A stretch of DNA of 64,000 nucleotides from Litoditis marina (Eukaryota; Nematoda; Chromadorea; Rhabditida; Rhabditidae). Below are positions 12,081 to 25,411 of the stretch, piece after piece. The stretch lies in NCBI GenBank assembly GCA_964036275.1, contig OZ038434.1, positions 20,077,879 through 20,141,878 of the forward strand. Reading direction: 5' to 3'. Each line of letters opens with the position of its first letter. The first letter of the stretch is position 1. Below the pieces are notes generated by a model. The model ran no database searches. It saw only the letters and a list, made by a program, of their open reading frames with translations, and had not been told where the DNA came from. The position numbers and the translations under genes were made by a program.

Positions 12081-13415
12081 ACTGGACAATCTGTCCACTT
12101 TTTGTCCCCAAGGACATTGAAAAACTTTCCTCGGGACAAAAATTGGACAACCTGTTTACTTTTTGTCTTCAGGAAACCAACTGGACTGGACAATCTGCCC
12201 ACCTTTTGTCCTCAAGGACGTTGAAAACATTACCTCGGGACAAAAATTGGACAATCTGTTCACTTTTTGTCCTCAAGGATGTTGGAAACATTTCCTCGGG
12301 ACCAAAAATTGGACGACCTGTTCACTTTTTGTCTTCAGGAAACCAACTGGACAATCTGTCCACCTTTTGTCCTCAAGGATGTTGAAAACATTACCTTGGG
12401 ACAAAAGTTGGACAATCTGTCCACTTTCTGTCCCCAAGGATGTTGAAAACATTTCTTCGGGACAAAAATTGGACAACCTGTTTACTTTTTGTCTTCAGGA
12501 AACCAACTGGACAATCTGTCCACCTTTTGTCCTCAAGGATGTTGAAAACATTACCTTGGGACGAAAATTGGACAATCTGTCCACTTTCTGTCCCCAAGGA
12601 TGTTGAAAACATTTCTTCGGGACAAAAATTGGACAACCTGTTTACTTTTTGTCTTCAGGAAACCAACTGGACAATCTGTCCATCTTTTGTCCTCAAGGAT
12701 GTTGAAAACATTACCTCGGGACAAAAATTGGACAATCTGTCCACTTTTTGTCCTCAAGGATGTTGAAAACATTTCCTCGGGACAAAAATTGGACAACCTG
12801 TTTACTTTTTGTCTTCAGGAAACCAACTGGACAATCTGTCCACCTTTTGTCCTCAAGGATGTTGAAAGCATTACCTCGGGACAAAAAGTGGACAACCTGT
12901 TTACTTTTTGTCTTCAAGAAACAAACTGGACAATCTGTCCACTTTTTGTCCTCAAGGATGTTGAAAACATTCCCTCGGGACAAAATTGGACAACCTGTTT
13001 ACTTTTTGTCTTCAGGAAACCAACTGGACAATCTGTCCACCTTTTGTCCTCAAGGATGTTGAAAACATTACCTCGGGACAAAAAGTGGACAACCTGTTTA
13101 CTTTTTGTCTTCAAGAAACAAACTGGACAATCTGTCCACTTTTTGTCCTCAAGGATGTTGAAAACATTCCCTCGGGACAAAATTGGACAACCTGTTTACT
13201 TTTTGTCTTCAAGAAACAAACTGGACAATCTGTCCACTTTTTGTCCTCAAGGATGTTGAAAACATTTCCTCGGGACAAAAATTGGACAACTTGTTTAATT
13301 TTTGTCTTCAGGAAACCAACTGGACAATCTGTCCACCTTTTGTCCTCAAGGATGTTGAAAACATTTCCTCGGGACAAAAATTGGACAACCTGTTTACTTT
13401 TTGTCTTCAGGAAAC

Positions 13416-13656
13416 AATATAATAATAATCTTTTACGGCAACTATTTCAGCCGTGTGCTTTATTGAGAAAATTACATAATCACACACAAATCATATATCA
13501 ACCGTAGAAGGACTGTCCGTAGAGGGGTGGAGATAGGCATGGGTGAGCTTTGTAACCAGCTCATGCGGTCCGCCAGACAGATACCGCGGCGAGCGGGGAT
13601 CGAACCCAGGTCTGTGGAGCGACAGCCGAACGCTAACCACTTGACCACTCGGCCAA
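13416..13656 (-). mobile_element. tRNA-derived SINE, copy 3
   Basis: Exactly 1576 bp after copy 2 and nearly identical to it. It keeps the intact hairpin form (CAGCCGTG on the plus strand). Being part of the 1576-bp tandem unit, it arose by satellite amplification and not by a new transposition. Confidence 0.87.
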
Positions 13657-14991
13657 ACTGGACAATCTGTCCACTTTTTGTCCCCAAGGACATTGAAAAA
13701 CTTTCCTCGGGACAAAAATTGGACAACCTGTTTACTTTTTGTCTTCAGGAAACCAACTGGACTGGACAATCTGCCCACCTTTTGTCCTCAAGGACGTTGA
13801 AAACATTACCTCGGGACAAAAATTGGACAATCTGTTCACTTTTTGTCCTCAAGGATGTTGGAAACATTTCCTCGGGACCAAAAATTGGACGACCTGTTCA
13901 CTTTTCGTCTTCAGGAAACCAACTGGACAATCTGTCCACCTTTTGTCCTCAAGGATGTTGAAAACATTACCTTGGGACAAAAATTGGACAATCTGTCCAC
14001 TTTCTGTCCCCAAGGATGTTGAAAACATTTCTTCGGGACAAAAATTGGACAACCTGTTTACTTTTTGTCTTCAGGAAACCAACTGGACAATCTGTCCACC
14101 TTTTGTCCTCAAGGATGTTGAAAACATTACCTTGGGACGAAAATTGGACAATCTGTCCACTTTCTGTCCCCAAGGATGTTGAAAACATTTCTTCGGGACA
14201 AAAATTGGACAACCTGTTTACTTTTTGTCTTCAGGAAACCAACTGGACAATCTGTCCATCTTTTGTCCTCAAGGATGTTGAAAACATTACCTCGGGACAA
14301 AAATTGGACAATCTGTCCACTTTTTGTCCTCAAGGATGTTGAAAACATTTCCTCGGGACAAAAATTGGACAACCTGTTTACTTTTTGTCTTCAGGAAACC
14401 AACTGGACAATCTGTCCACCTTTTGTCCTCAAGGATGTTGAAAACATTACCTCGGGACAAAAAGTGGACAACCTGTTTACTTTTTGTCTTCAAGAAACAA
14501 ACTGGACAATCTGTCCACTTTTTGTCCTCAAGGATGTTGAAAACATTCCCTCGGGACAAAATTGGACAACCTGTTTACTTTTTGTCTTCAGGAAACCAAC
14601 TGGACAATCTGTCCACCTTTTGTCCTCAAGGATGTTGAAAACATTACCTCGGGACAAAAAGTGGACAACCTGTTTACTTTTTGTCTTCAAGAAACAAACT
14701 GGACAATCTGTCCACTTTTTGTCCTCAAGGATGTTGAAAACATTCCCTCGGGACAAAATTGGACAACCTGTTTACTTTTTGTCTTCAAGAAACAAACTGG
14801 ACAATCTGTCCACTTTTTGTCCTCAAGGATGTTGAAAACATTTCCTCGGGACAAAAATTGGACAACTTGTTTAATTTTTGTCTTCAGGAAACCAACTGGA
14901 CAATCTGTCCACCTTTTGTCCTCAAGGATGTTGAAAACATTTCCTCGGGACAAAAATTGGACAACCTGTTTACTTTTTGTCTTCAGGAAAC

Positions 14992-15232
14992 AATATAATA
15001 ATAATCTTTTACGGCAACTATTTCAGCCGTGTGCTTTATTGAGAAAATTACATAATCACACACAAATCATATATCAACCGTAGAAGGACTGTCCGTAGAG
15101 GGGTGGAGATAGGCATGGGTGAGCTTTGTAACCAGCTCATGCGGTCCGCCAGACAGATACCGCGGCGAGCGGGGATCGAACCCAGGTCTGTGGAGCGACA
15201 GCCGAACGCTAACCACTTGACCACTCGGCCAA
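14992..15232 (-). mobile_element. tRNA-derived SINE, copy 4
   Basis: Exactly 1576 bp after copy 3. Head, body, AATAAA, hairpin and ATT-rich tail are all present. It opens the third, incomplete higher-order unit. Confidence 0.87.
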
Positions 15233-16210
15233 ACTGGACAATCTGTCCACTTTTTGTCCCCAAGGACATTGAAAAACTTTCCTCGGGACAAAAATTGGAC
15301 AACCTGTTTACTTTTTGTCTTCAGGAAACCAACTGGACTGGACAATCTGCCCACCTTTTGTCCTCAAGGACGTTGAAAACATTACCTCGGGACAAAAATT
15401 GGACAATCTGTTCACTTTTTGTCCTCAAGGATGTTGGAAACATTTCCTCGGGACCAAAAATTGGACGACCTGTTCACTTTTTGTCTTCAGGAAACCAACT
15501 GGACAATCTGTCCACCTTTTGTCCTCAAGGATGTTGAAAACATTACCTTGGGACAAAAATTGGACAATCTGTCCACTTTCTGTCTCCAAGGATGTTGAAA
15601 ACATTTCTTCGGGACAAAAATTGGACAACCTGTTTACTTTTTGTCTTCAGGAAACCAACTGGACAATCTGTCCACCTTTTGTCCTCAAGGATGTTGAAAA
15701 CATTACCTTGGGACAAAAAATGGACAATCTGTCCACTTTCTGTCCCCAAGGATGTTGAAAACATTTCTTCGGGACAAAAATTGGACAACCTGTTTACTTT
15801 TTGTCTTCAGGAAACCAACTGGACAATCTGTCCACCTTTTGTCCTCAACGATGTTGAAAACATTACCTCGGGACAAAAAGTGGACAACCTGTTTACTTTT
15901 TGTCTTCAAGAAACAAACTGGACAATCTGTCCACTTTTTGTCCTCAAGGATGTTGAAAACATTCCCTCGGGACAAAATTGGACAACCTGTTTACTTTTTG
16001 TCTTTAGGAAACAAACTGGACAATCTGTCCACCTTTTGTCCTCAAAGATCTCAAAAAAGATTCCTCAGGACAAAAATTGGACAACCTGTAAACTTTTTGT
16101 CCTCAGGAAACAAACTGGACAATCTGTCCACTTTTTGTCCTCAAGGATATTGAAAAACTTTCCTCGGGACAAAAATTGGACAACCTGTTTACTTTTTGTC
16201 TTCAGGAAAC

Positions 16211-17708
16211 CAACTGGACTGGACAATCTGTCCACCTTTTGTCCTCAAGGATGTTGAAAACATTACCTCGGGACAAAAATTGGACAATCTGTTCACTTTT
16301 TGTCCTCAAGGATGTTGAAAACATTTCCTCGGGACAAAAATTGGACGACCTGTTCACTTTTTGTCTTCAGGAAACCAACTGGACAATCTGTCCACCTTTT
16401 GTCCTCAAGGATGTTGAAAACATTACCTTGGGACAAAAATTGGACAATCTGTCCACTTTCTGTCCCCAAGGATGTTGAAAACATTTCTTCGGGACAAAAA
16501 TTGGACAACCTGTTTACTTTTTGTCTTCAGGAAACCAACTGGACAATCTGTCCACCTTTTGTCCTCAAGGATGTTGAAAACATTACCTCGGGACAAAAAT
16601 TGGACAACCTGTTTACTTTTTGTCTTCAGGAAACAAACTGGACAATCTGTCCACTTTTTTTCCTCAAGGATATTGAAAAACTTTCCTCGGGACAAAAATT
16701 GGACAACCTGTTTACTTTTTGTCTTTAGGAAACCAACTGGACTGGACAATCTGTCCACCTTTTGTCCTCAAGGATGTTGAAAACATTACCTCGGGACAAA
16801 AATTGGACAATCTGTTCACTTTTTGTCCTCAAGGATGTTGAAAACATTTCCTCGGGACAAAAATTGGACGACCTGTTCACTTTTTGTCTTCAGGAAACCA
16901 ACTGGACAATCTGTCCACCTTTTGTCCTCAAGGATGTTGAAAACATTACCTTGGGACAAAAATTGGACAATCTGTCCACTTTCTGTCCCCAAGGATGTTG
17001 AAAACATTTCTTCGGGACAAAAATTGGACAACCTGTTTACTTTTTGTCTTCAGGAAACCAACTGGACAATCTGTCCACCTTTTGTCCTCAAGGATGTTGA
17101 AAACATTACCTCGGGACAAAAATTGGACAACCTGTTTACTTTTTGTCTTCAGGAAACAAACTGGACAATCTGTCCACTTTTTTTCCTCAAGGATATTGAA
17201 AAACTTTCCTCGGGACAAAAATTGGACAACCTGTTTACTTTTTGTCTTCAGGAAACCAACTGGACTGGACAATCTGTCCACCTTTGTCCTCAAGGATGTT
17301 GAAAACATTACCTCGGGACAAAAATTGGACAATCTGTTCACTTTTTGTCCTCAAGGATGTTGAAAACATTTCCTCGGGACAAAAATTGGACGACCTGTTC
17401 ACTTTTTGTCTTCAGGAAACCAACTGGACAATCTGTCCACCTTTTGTCCTCAAGGATGTTGAAAACATTACCTTGGGACAAAAATTGGACAATCTGTCCA
17501 CTTTCTGTCCCCAAGGATGTTGAAAACATTTCTTCGGGACAAAAATTGGACAACCTGTTTACTTTTTGTCTTCAGGAAACCAACTGGACAATCTGTCCAC
17601 CTTTTGTCCTCAAGGATGTTGAAAACATTACCTCGGGACAAAAATTGGACAACCTGTTTACTTTTTGTCTTCAGGAAACAAACTGGACAATCTGTCCACT
17701 TTTTGTCC
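16211..17708 (+). repeat. About 523-bp higher-order repeat in satellite B (three units)
   Basis: The doubled motif CAACTGGACTGGACAATC begins at 16211, 16734 and 17257, a step of 523. Unit content is the same each time, including a TTTTTTTCCTC variant near 16655 and 17178. The third unit carries a one-base deletion (CCACCTTTGTCC) and diverges at about 17708. Confidence 0.75.
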
Positions 17709-18850
17709 TCAAGGATGTTGAAAACATTTCCTCGGGACAAAAATTGGACAACATGTTAACTTTTTGTCTTTAGGAAACAAACTGGAAAATCTGTCCACTT
17801 TTTGTCCTCAAGCATATTGAAAAACTTTCCTCGGGACAAAAATTGGACAACCTGTTTAATTTGTGTCTTCAGGAAACAAACTGGACAATCTGTCCACCTT
17901 TTGTCCTCAAGGATCTCGAAAAAGATTCCTCAGGACAAAAATTGGACAATCTGTTTACTCTTTGTCTTCAGGAAACAAACTGGACAATCTGTCCACTTTT
18001 TGTCCTCAAGGATATTGAAAAACTTTCCTCGGGACAAAAATTGGACAACCTGTTTACTTTTTGTCTTCAGGAAACAAACTGGACAATCTGTCCACTTTTT
18101 GTCCTCAAGGATGTTGAAAACATTACCTCGGGACAAAAAGTGGACAACCTGTTTACTTTTTGTCTTCAGGAAACAAACTGGACAATCTGTCCACTTTTTG
18201 TCCTCAAGGATATTGAAAAACTTTCCTCGGGACAAAAATTGGACAACCTGTTTACTTTTTGTCTTCAGGAAACAAACTGGACAATCTGTCCACCTTTTGT
18301 CCTCAAGGATCTCGAGAAAGATTCCTCAGGACAAAAATTGGACAACCTGTTAACTCTTTGTCTTCAGGAAACAAACTGGACAATCTGTCCACTTTTTGTC
18401 CTCAAGGATATTGAAAAACTTTCCTCGGGACAAAAATTGAACAACCTGTTTACTTTTTGTCTTCAGGAAACAAACTGGACAATCTGTCCACTTTTTGTCC
18501 TCAAGGATGTTGAAAACATTTCCTCGGGACAAAAATTGGACAACTTGTTTAATTTTTGTCTTCAGGAAACCAACTGGATAATCTGTCCACCTTTTGTCCT
18601 CAAGGATGTTGAAAACATTTCCTCGGGACAAAAATTGGACAACCTGTTTACTTTTTGTCTTTAGGAAACCAACTGGACTGGACAATCTGTCCACCTTTTG
18701 TCCTCAAGGATGTTGAAAACATTACCTCGGGACAAAAATTGGACAACCTGTTTACTTTTTGTCTTCAGGAAACAAACTGGACAATCTGTCCACTTTTTGT
18801 CCTCAAGGATGTTGAAAACATTACCTCGGGACAAAAATTGGACAATCTGT
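17709..18850 (+). repeat. Satellite B stretch rich in GATCTC and GATATTG core variants
   Basis: Forward B units alternating the cores GGATATTGAAAAACTTTCC, GGATCTCGAAAAAGATTCC and GGATGTTGAAAACATTACC, with the 99-bp spacing dominant. Some copies contain CTCGAG (for example near 18311). No SINE, no gene. The region supplies the variants amplified in the following 3.1-kb repeat. Confidence 0.75.
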
Positions 18851-21800
18851 TCACTTTTTGTCCTCAAGGATGTTGAAAACATTTCCTCGGGACAAAAATT
18901 GGACGACCTGTTCACTTTTTGTCTTCAGGAAACCAACTGGACAATCTGTCCACCTTTTGTCCTCAAGGATGTTGAAAACATTACCTTGGGACAAAAATTG
19001 GACAATCTGTCCACTTTCTGTCCCCAAGGATGTTGAAAACATTACCTCGGGACAAAAATTGGACAACCTGTTTACTTTTTGTCTTCAGGAAACAAACTGG
19101 ACAATCTGTCCACTTTTTGTCCTCAAGGATGTTGAAAACATTACCTCGGGACAAAAATTGGACAATCTGTTCACTTTTTGTCCTCAAGGATGTTGAAAAC
19201 ATTTCCTCGGGACAAAAATTGGACGACCTGTTCACTTTTTGTCTTCAGGAAACCAACTGGACAATCTGTCCACTTTTTGTCCTCAAGGATGTTGAAAACA
19301 TTACCTCGGGACAAAAAGTGGACAACCTGTTTACTTTTTGTCTTCAGGAAACAAACTGGACAATCTGTCCACTTTTTGTCCTCAAGGATATTGAAAAACT
19401 TTCCTCGGGACAAAAATTGAACAACCTGTTTACTTTTTGTCTTCACGAAACAAACTGGACAATCTGTCCACTTTTTGTCCTCAAGGATGTTGAAAACATT
19501 TCCTCGGGACAAAAATTGAACAACCTGTTTACTTTTTGTCTTCAGGAAACAAACTGGACAATCTGTCCACTTTTTGTCCTCAAGGATGTTGAAAACATTT
19601 CCTCGGGACAAAAATTGGACAACTTGTTTAATTTTTGTCTTCAGGAAACCAACTGGATAATCTGTCCACCTTTTGTCCTCAAGGATGTTGAAAACATTTC
19701 CTCGGGACAAAAATTGGACAACCTGTTTACTTTTTGTCTTTAGGAAACCAACTGGACTGGACAATCTGTCCACCTTTTGTCCTCAAGGATGTTGAAAACA
19801 TTACCTCGGGACAAAAATTGGACAACCTGTTTACTTTTTGTCTTCAGGAAACAAACTGGACAATCTGTCCACTTTTTTTCCTCAAGGATATTGAAAAACT
19901 TTCCTCGGGACAAAAATTGGACAACCTGTTTACTTTTTGTCTTCAGGAAACCAACTGGACTGGACAATCTGTCCACCTTTGTCCTCAAGGATGTTGAAAA
20001 CATTACCTCGGGACAAAAATTGGACAATCTGTTCACTTTTTGTCCTCAAGGATGTTGAAAACATTTCCTCGGGACAAAAATTGGACGACCTGTTCACTTT
20101 TTGTCTTCAGGAAACCAACTGGACAATCTGTCCACCTTTTGTCCTCAAGGATGTTGAAAACATTACCTTGGGACAAAAATTGGACAACCTGTTTACTTTT
20201 TGTCTTCAGGAAACAAACTGGACAATCTGTCCACTTTTTGTCCTCAAGGATATTGAAAAACTTTCCTCGGGACAAAAATTGGACAACCTGTTTACTTTTT
20301 GTCTTCAGGAAACAAACTGGACAATCTGTCCACTTTTTGTCCTCAAGGATGTTGAAAACATTACCTCGGGACAAAAAGTGGACAACCTGTTTACTTTTTG
20401 TCTTCAGGAAACAAACTGGACAATCTGTCCACTTTTTGTCCTCAAGGATATTGAAAAACTTTCCTCGGGACAAAAATTGGACAACCTGTTTACTTTTTGT
20501 CTTCAGGAAACAAACTGGACAATCTGTCCACCTTTTGTCCTCAAGGATCTCGAGAAAGATTCCTCAGGACAAAAATTGGACAACCTGTTAACTCTTTGTC
20601 TTCAGGAAACAAACTGGACAATCTGTCCACTTTTTGTCCTCAAGGATATTGAAAAACTTTCCTCGGGACAAAAATTGAACAACCTGTTTACTTTTTGTCT
20701 TCAGGAAACAAACTGGACAATCTGTCCACTTTTTGTCCTCAAGGATATTGAAAAACTTTCCTCGGGACAAAAATTGGACAACCTGTTTACTTTTTGTCTT
20801 CAGGAAACAAACTGGACAATCTGTCCACTTTTTGTCCTCAAGGATGTTGAAAACATTACCTCGGGACAAAAAGTGACAACCTGTTTACTTTTTGTCTTCA
20901 GGAAACAAACTGGACAATCTGTCCACTTTTTGTCCTCAAGGATATTGAAAAACTTTCCTCGGGACAAAAATTGGACAACCTGTTTACTTTTTGTCTTCAG
21001 GAAACAAACTGGACAATCTGTCCACCTTTTGTCCTCAAGGATCTCGAGAAAGATTCCTCAGGACAAAAATTGGACAACCTGTTAACTCTTTGTCTTCAGG
21101 AAACAAACTGGACAATCTGTCCACTTTTTGTCCTCAAGGATATTGAAAAACTTTCCTCGGGACAAAAATTGAACAACCTGTTTACTTTTTGTCTTCAGGA
21201 AACAAACTGGACAATCTGTCCACTTTTTGTCCTCAAGGATATTGAAAAACTTTCCTCGGGACAAAAATTGGACAACCTGTTAACTCTTTGTCTTCAGGAA
21301 ACAAACTGGACAATCTGTCCACTTTTTGTCCTCAACGATGTTGAAAACATTACCTCGGGACAAAAAGTGGACAACCTGTTTACTTTTTGTCTTCAAGAAA
21401 CAAACTGGACAATCTGTCCACTTTTTGTCCTCAAGGATGTTGAAAACATTTCCTCGGGACAAAAATTGGACAACCTGTTTACTTTTTGTCTTCAGGAAAC
21501 CAACTGGACTGGACAATCTGTCCACCTTTGTCCTCAAGGATGTTGAAAACATTACCTCGGGACAAAAATTGGACAATCTGTTCACTTTTTGTCCTCAAGG
21601 ATGTTGAAAACATTTCCTCGGGACAAAAATTGGACGACCTGTTTAATTTGTGTCTTCAGGAAACAAACTGGACAATCTGTCCACCTTTTGTCCTCAAGGA
21701 TCTCGAAAAAGATTCCTCAGGACAAAAATTGGACAACATGTTAACTTTTTGTCTTTAGGAAACAAACTGGAAAATCTGTCCACTTTTTGTCCTCAAGCAT

Positions 21801-24800
21801 ATTGAAAAACTTTCCTCGGGACAAAAATTGGACAATCTGTTTACTCTTTGTCTTCAGGAAACAAACTGGACAATCTGTCCACTTTTGTCCTCAAGGATAT
21901 TGAAAAACTTTCCTCGGGACAAAAATTGGACAACCTGTTTACTTTTTGTCTTCAGGAAACAAACTGGACAATCTGTCCACTTTTTGTCCTCAAGGATGTT
22001 GAAAACATTTCCTCGGGACAAAAATTGGACGACCTGTTCACTTTTTGTCTTCAGGAAACCAACTGGACAATCTGTCCACCTTTTGTCCTCAAGGATGTTG
22101 AAAACATTACCTTGGGACAAAAATTGGACAATCTGTCCACTTTCTGTCCCCAAGGATGTTGAAAACATTTCTTCGGGACAAAAATTGGACAACCTGTTTA
22201 CTTTTTGTCTTCAGGAAACCAACTGGACAATCTGTCCACCTTTTGTCCTCAAGGATGTTGAAAACATTACCTCGGGACAAAAATTGGACAATCTGTTCAC
22301 TTTTTGTCCTCAAGGATGTTGAAAACATTTCCTCGGGACAAAAATTGGACGACCTGTTCACTTTTTGTCTTCAGGAAACCAACTGGACAATCTGTCCACT
22401 TTTTGTCCTCAAGGATGTTGAAAACATTACCTCGGGACAAAAAGTGGACAACCTGTTTACTTTTTGTCTTCAGGAAACAAACTGGACAATCTGTCCACTT
22501 TTTGTCCTCAAGGATATTGAAAAACTTTCCTCGGGACAAAAATTGAACAACCTGTTTACTTTTTGTCTTCACGAAACAAACTGGACAATCTGTCCACTTT
22601 TTGTCCTCAAGGATGTTGAAAACATTTCCTCGGGACAAAAATTGAACAACCTGTTTACTTTTTGTCTTCAGGAAACAAACTGGACAATCTGTCCACTTTT
22701 TGTCCTCAAGGATGTTGAAAACATTTCCTCGGGACAAAAATTGGACAACTTGTTTAATTTTTGTCTTCAGGAAACCAACTGGATAATCTGTCCACCTTTG
22801 TCCTCAAGGATGTTGAAAACATTTCCTCGGGACAAAAATTGGACAACCTGTTTACTTTTTGTCTTTAGGAAACCAACTGGACTGGACAATCTGTCCACCT
22901 TTTGTCCTCAAGGATGTTGAAAACATTACCTCGGGACAAAAATTGGACAACCTGTTTACTTTTTGTCTTCAGGAAACAAACTGGACAATCTGTCCACTTT
23001 TTTTCCTCAAGGATATTGAAAAACTTTCCTCGGGACAAAAATTGGACAACCTGTTTACTTTTTGTCTTCAGGAAACCAACTGGACTGGACAATCTGTCCA
23101 CCTTTGTCCTCAAGGATGTTGAAAACATTACCTCGGGACAAAAATTGGACAATCTGTTCACTTTTTGTCCTCAAGGATGTTGAAAACATTTCCTCGGGAC
23201 AAAAATTGGACGACCTGTTCACTTTTTGTCTTCAGGAAACCAACTGGACAATCTGTCCACCTTTTGTCCTCAAGGATGTTGAAAACATTACCTTGGGACA
23301 AAAATTGGACAACCTGTTTACTTTTTGTCTTCAGGAAACAAACTGGACAATCTGTCCACTTTTTGTCCTCAAGGATATTGAAAAACTTTCCTCGGGACAA
23401 AATTGGACAACCTGTTTACTTTTTGTCTTCAGGAAACAAACTGGACAATCTGTCCACTTTTTGTCCTCAAGGATGTTGAAAACATTACCTCGGGACAAAA
23501 AGTGGACAACCTGTTTACTTTTTGTCTTCAGGAAACAAACTGGACAATCTGTCCACTTTTTGTCCTCAGGATATTGAAAAACTTTCCTCGGGACAAAAAT
23601 TGGACAACCTGTTTACTTTTTGTCTTCAGGAAACAAACTGGACAATCTGTCCACCTTTTGTCCTCAAGGATCTCGAGAAAGATTCCTCAGGACAAAAATT
23701 GGACAACCTGTTAACTCTTTGTCTTCAGGAAACAAACTGGACAATCTGTCCACTTTTTGTCCTCAAGGATATTGAAAAACTTTCCTCGGGACAAAAATTG
23801 AACAACCTGTTTACTTTTTGTCTTCAGGAAACAAACTGGACAATCTGTCCACTTTTTGTCCTCAAGGATATTGAAAAACTTTCCTCGGGACAAAAATTGG
23901 ACAACCTGTTTACTTTTTGTCTTCAGGAAACAAACTGGACAATCTGTCCACTTTTTGTCCTCAAGGATGTTGAAAACATTACCTCGGGACAAAAAGTGGA
24001 CAACCTGTTTACTTTTTGTCTTCAGGAAACAAACTGGACAATCTGTCCACTTTTTGTCCTCAAGGATATTGAAAAACTTTCCTCGGGACAAAAATTGGAC
24101 AACCTGTTTACTTTTTGTCTTCAGGAAACAAACTGGACAATCTGTCCACCTTTTGTCCTCAAGGATCTCGAGAAAGATTCCTCAGGACAAAAATTGGACA
24201 ACCTGTTAACTCTTTGTCTTCAGGAAACAAACTGGACAATCTGTCCACTTTTTGTCCTCAAGGATATTGAAAAACTTTCCTCGGGACAAAAATTGAACAA
24301 CCTGTTTACTTTTTGTCTTCAGGAAACAAACTGGACAATCTGTCCACTTTTTGTCCTCAAGGATATTGAAAAACTTTCCTCGGGACAAAAATTGGACAAC
24401 CTGTTAACTCTTTGTCTTCAGGAAACAAACTGGACAATCTGTCCACTTTTTGTCCTCAACGATGTTGAAAACATTACCTCGGGACAAAAAGTGGACAACC
24501 TGTTTACTTTTTGTCTTCAAGAAACAAACTGGACAATCTGTCCACTTTTTGTCCTCAAGGATGTTGAAAACATTTCCTCGGGACAAAAATTGGACAACCT
24601 GTTTACTTTTTGTCTTCAGGAAACCAACTGGACTGGACAATCTGTCCACCTTTGTCCTCAAGGATGTTGAAAACATTACCTCGGGACAAAAATTGGACAA
24701 TCTGTTCACTTTTTGTCCTCAAGGATGTTGAAAACATTTCCTCGGGACAAAAATTGGACGACCTGTTTAATTTGTGTCTTCAGGAAACAAACTGGACAAT

Positions 24801-25411
24801 CTGTCCACCTTTTGTCCTCAAGGATCTCGAAAAAGATTCCTCAGGACAAAAATTGGACAACATGTTAACTTTTTGTCTTTAGGAAACAAACTGGAAAATC
24901 TGTCCACTTTTTGTCCTCAAGCATATTGAAAAACTTTCCTCGGGACAAAAATTGGACAATCTGTTTACTCTTTGTCTTCAGGAAACAAACTGGACAATCT
25001 GTCCACTTTTTGTCCTCAAGGATATTGAAAAACTTTCCTCGGGACAAAAATTGGACAACCTGTTTACTTTTTGTCTTCAGGAAACAAACTGGACAATCTG
25101 TCCACTTTTTGTCCTCAAGGATGTTGAAAACATTTCCTCGGGACAAAAAATTGGACGACCTGTTCACTTTTTGTCTTCAGGAAACCAACTGGACAATCTG
25201 TCCACCTTTTGTCCTCAAGGATGTTGAAAACATTACCTTGGGACAAAAATTGGACAATCTGTCCACTTTCTGTCCCCAAGGATGTTGAAAACATTTCTTC
25301 GGGACAAAAATTGGACAACCTGTTTACTTTTTGTCTTCAGGAAACCAACTGGACAATCTGTCCACCTTTTGTCCTCAAGGATGTTGAAAACATTACCTCG
25401 GGACAAAAATT
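18850..25411 (+). repeat. About 3125-bp higher-order repeat of satellite B (two units, third cut by the gap)
   Basis: Landmarks recur with a shift of 3124-3126: GAAAACATTTCC with the GACGACC variant at 18875 and 22001; the doubled ACTGGACTGG motifs near 19752 and 22877; the short CCACCTTTGTCC form near 19973 and 23098. Units are approximately 18850-21975 and 21976-25101, with about 310 bp of a third before the N gap. Differences are few, mostly one-base indels near 22797, 23400 and 23568 in the second unit. Confidence 0.75.

Larger units (their letters stand above)
11840..15970 (+). repeat. 1576-bp higher-order repeat of satellite B plus SINE (2 full units and a partial third)
   Basis: Units 11840-13415 and 13416-14991 match base for base apart from scattered substitutions, for example CTTTTTGTCTTC/CTTTTCGTCTTC near 12322 and 13898. 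Each unit consists of one SINE (about 240 bp) and about 1335 bp of mixed 61/99-bp B units. The third unit, from 14992, follows the same order but lacks about 160 bp before about 15700. It loses similarity after about 15970, where the GATCTC core variant appears. The shift of 1576 holds for every landmark checked, including both SINE ends. Confidence 0.85.
7815..25411 (+). repeat. Satellite B block (61/99-bp units) with nested retroelements
   Basis: Tandem array of units starting TTTTGTCCTCAAGGATGTTG. Successive unit starts lie 61 bp apart (8280 to 8341) or 99 bp apart (8341 to 8440). The longer class adds a 38-bp segment containing TTTTTGTCTTCAGGAAAC. Three core variants are interspersed: GGATGTTGAAAACATTACC, GGATATTGAAAAACTTTCC and GGATCTCGAAAAAGATTCC. 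Each unit has an outer dyad TTTTTGTCC/GGACAAAAA and a second short dyad TGGACA-ATC-TGTCCA. Because 99 is divisible by three and the unit lacks stops, long overlapping frames appear on both strands; these are not genes. The block is interrupted by four SINE copies and a LINE, and stops at an assembly gap. Confidence 0.93.

Noticed and set aside
7745..25411. Dozens of overlapping open frames (70-382 codons) on both strands with repeated WTICPLFVLKDVEN-like or SRGNVFNILEDKK-like peptides
   Set aside because: They are translations of the 61/99-bp satellite in different frames. The same repeat is open on both strands, starts are arbitrary and no other coding signal exists.
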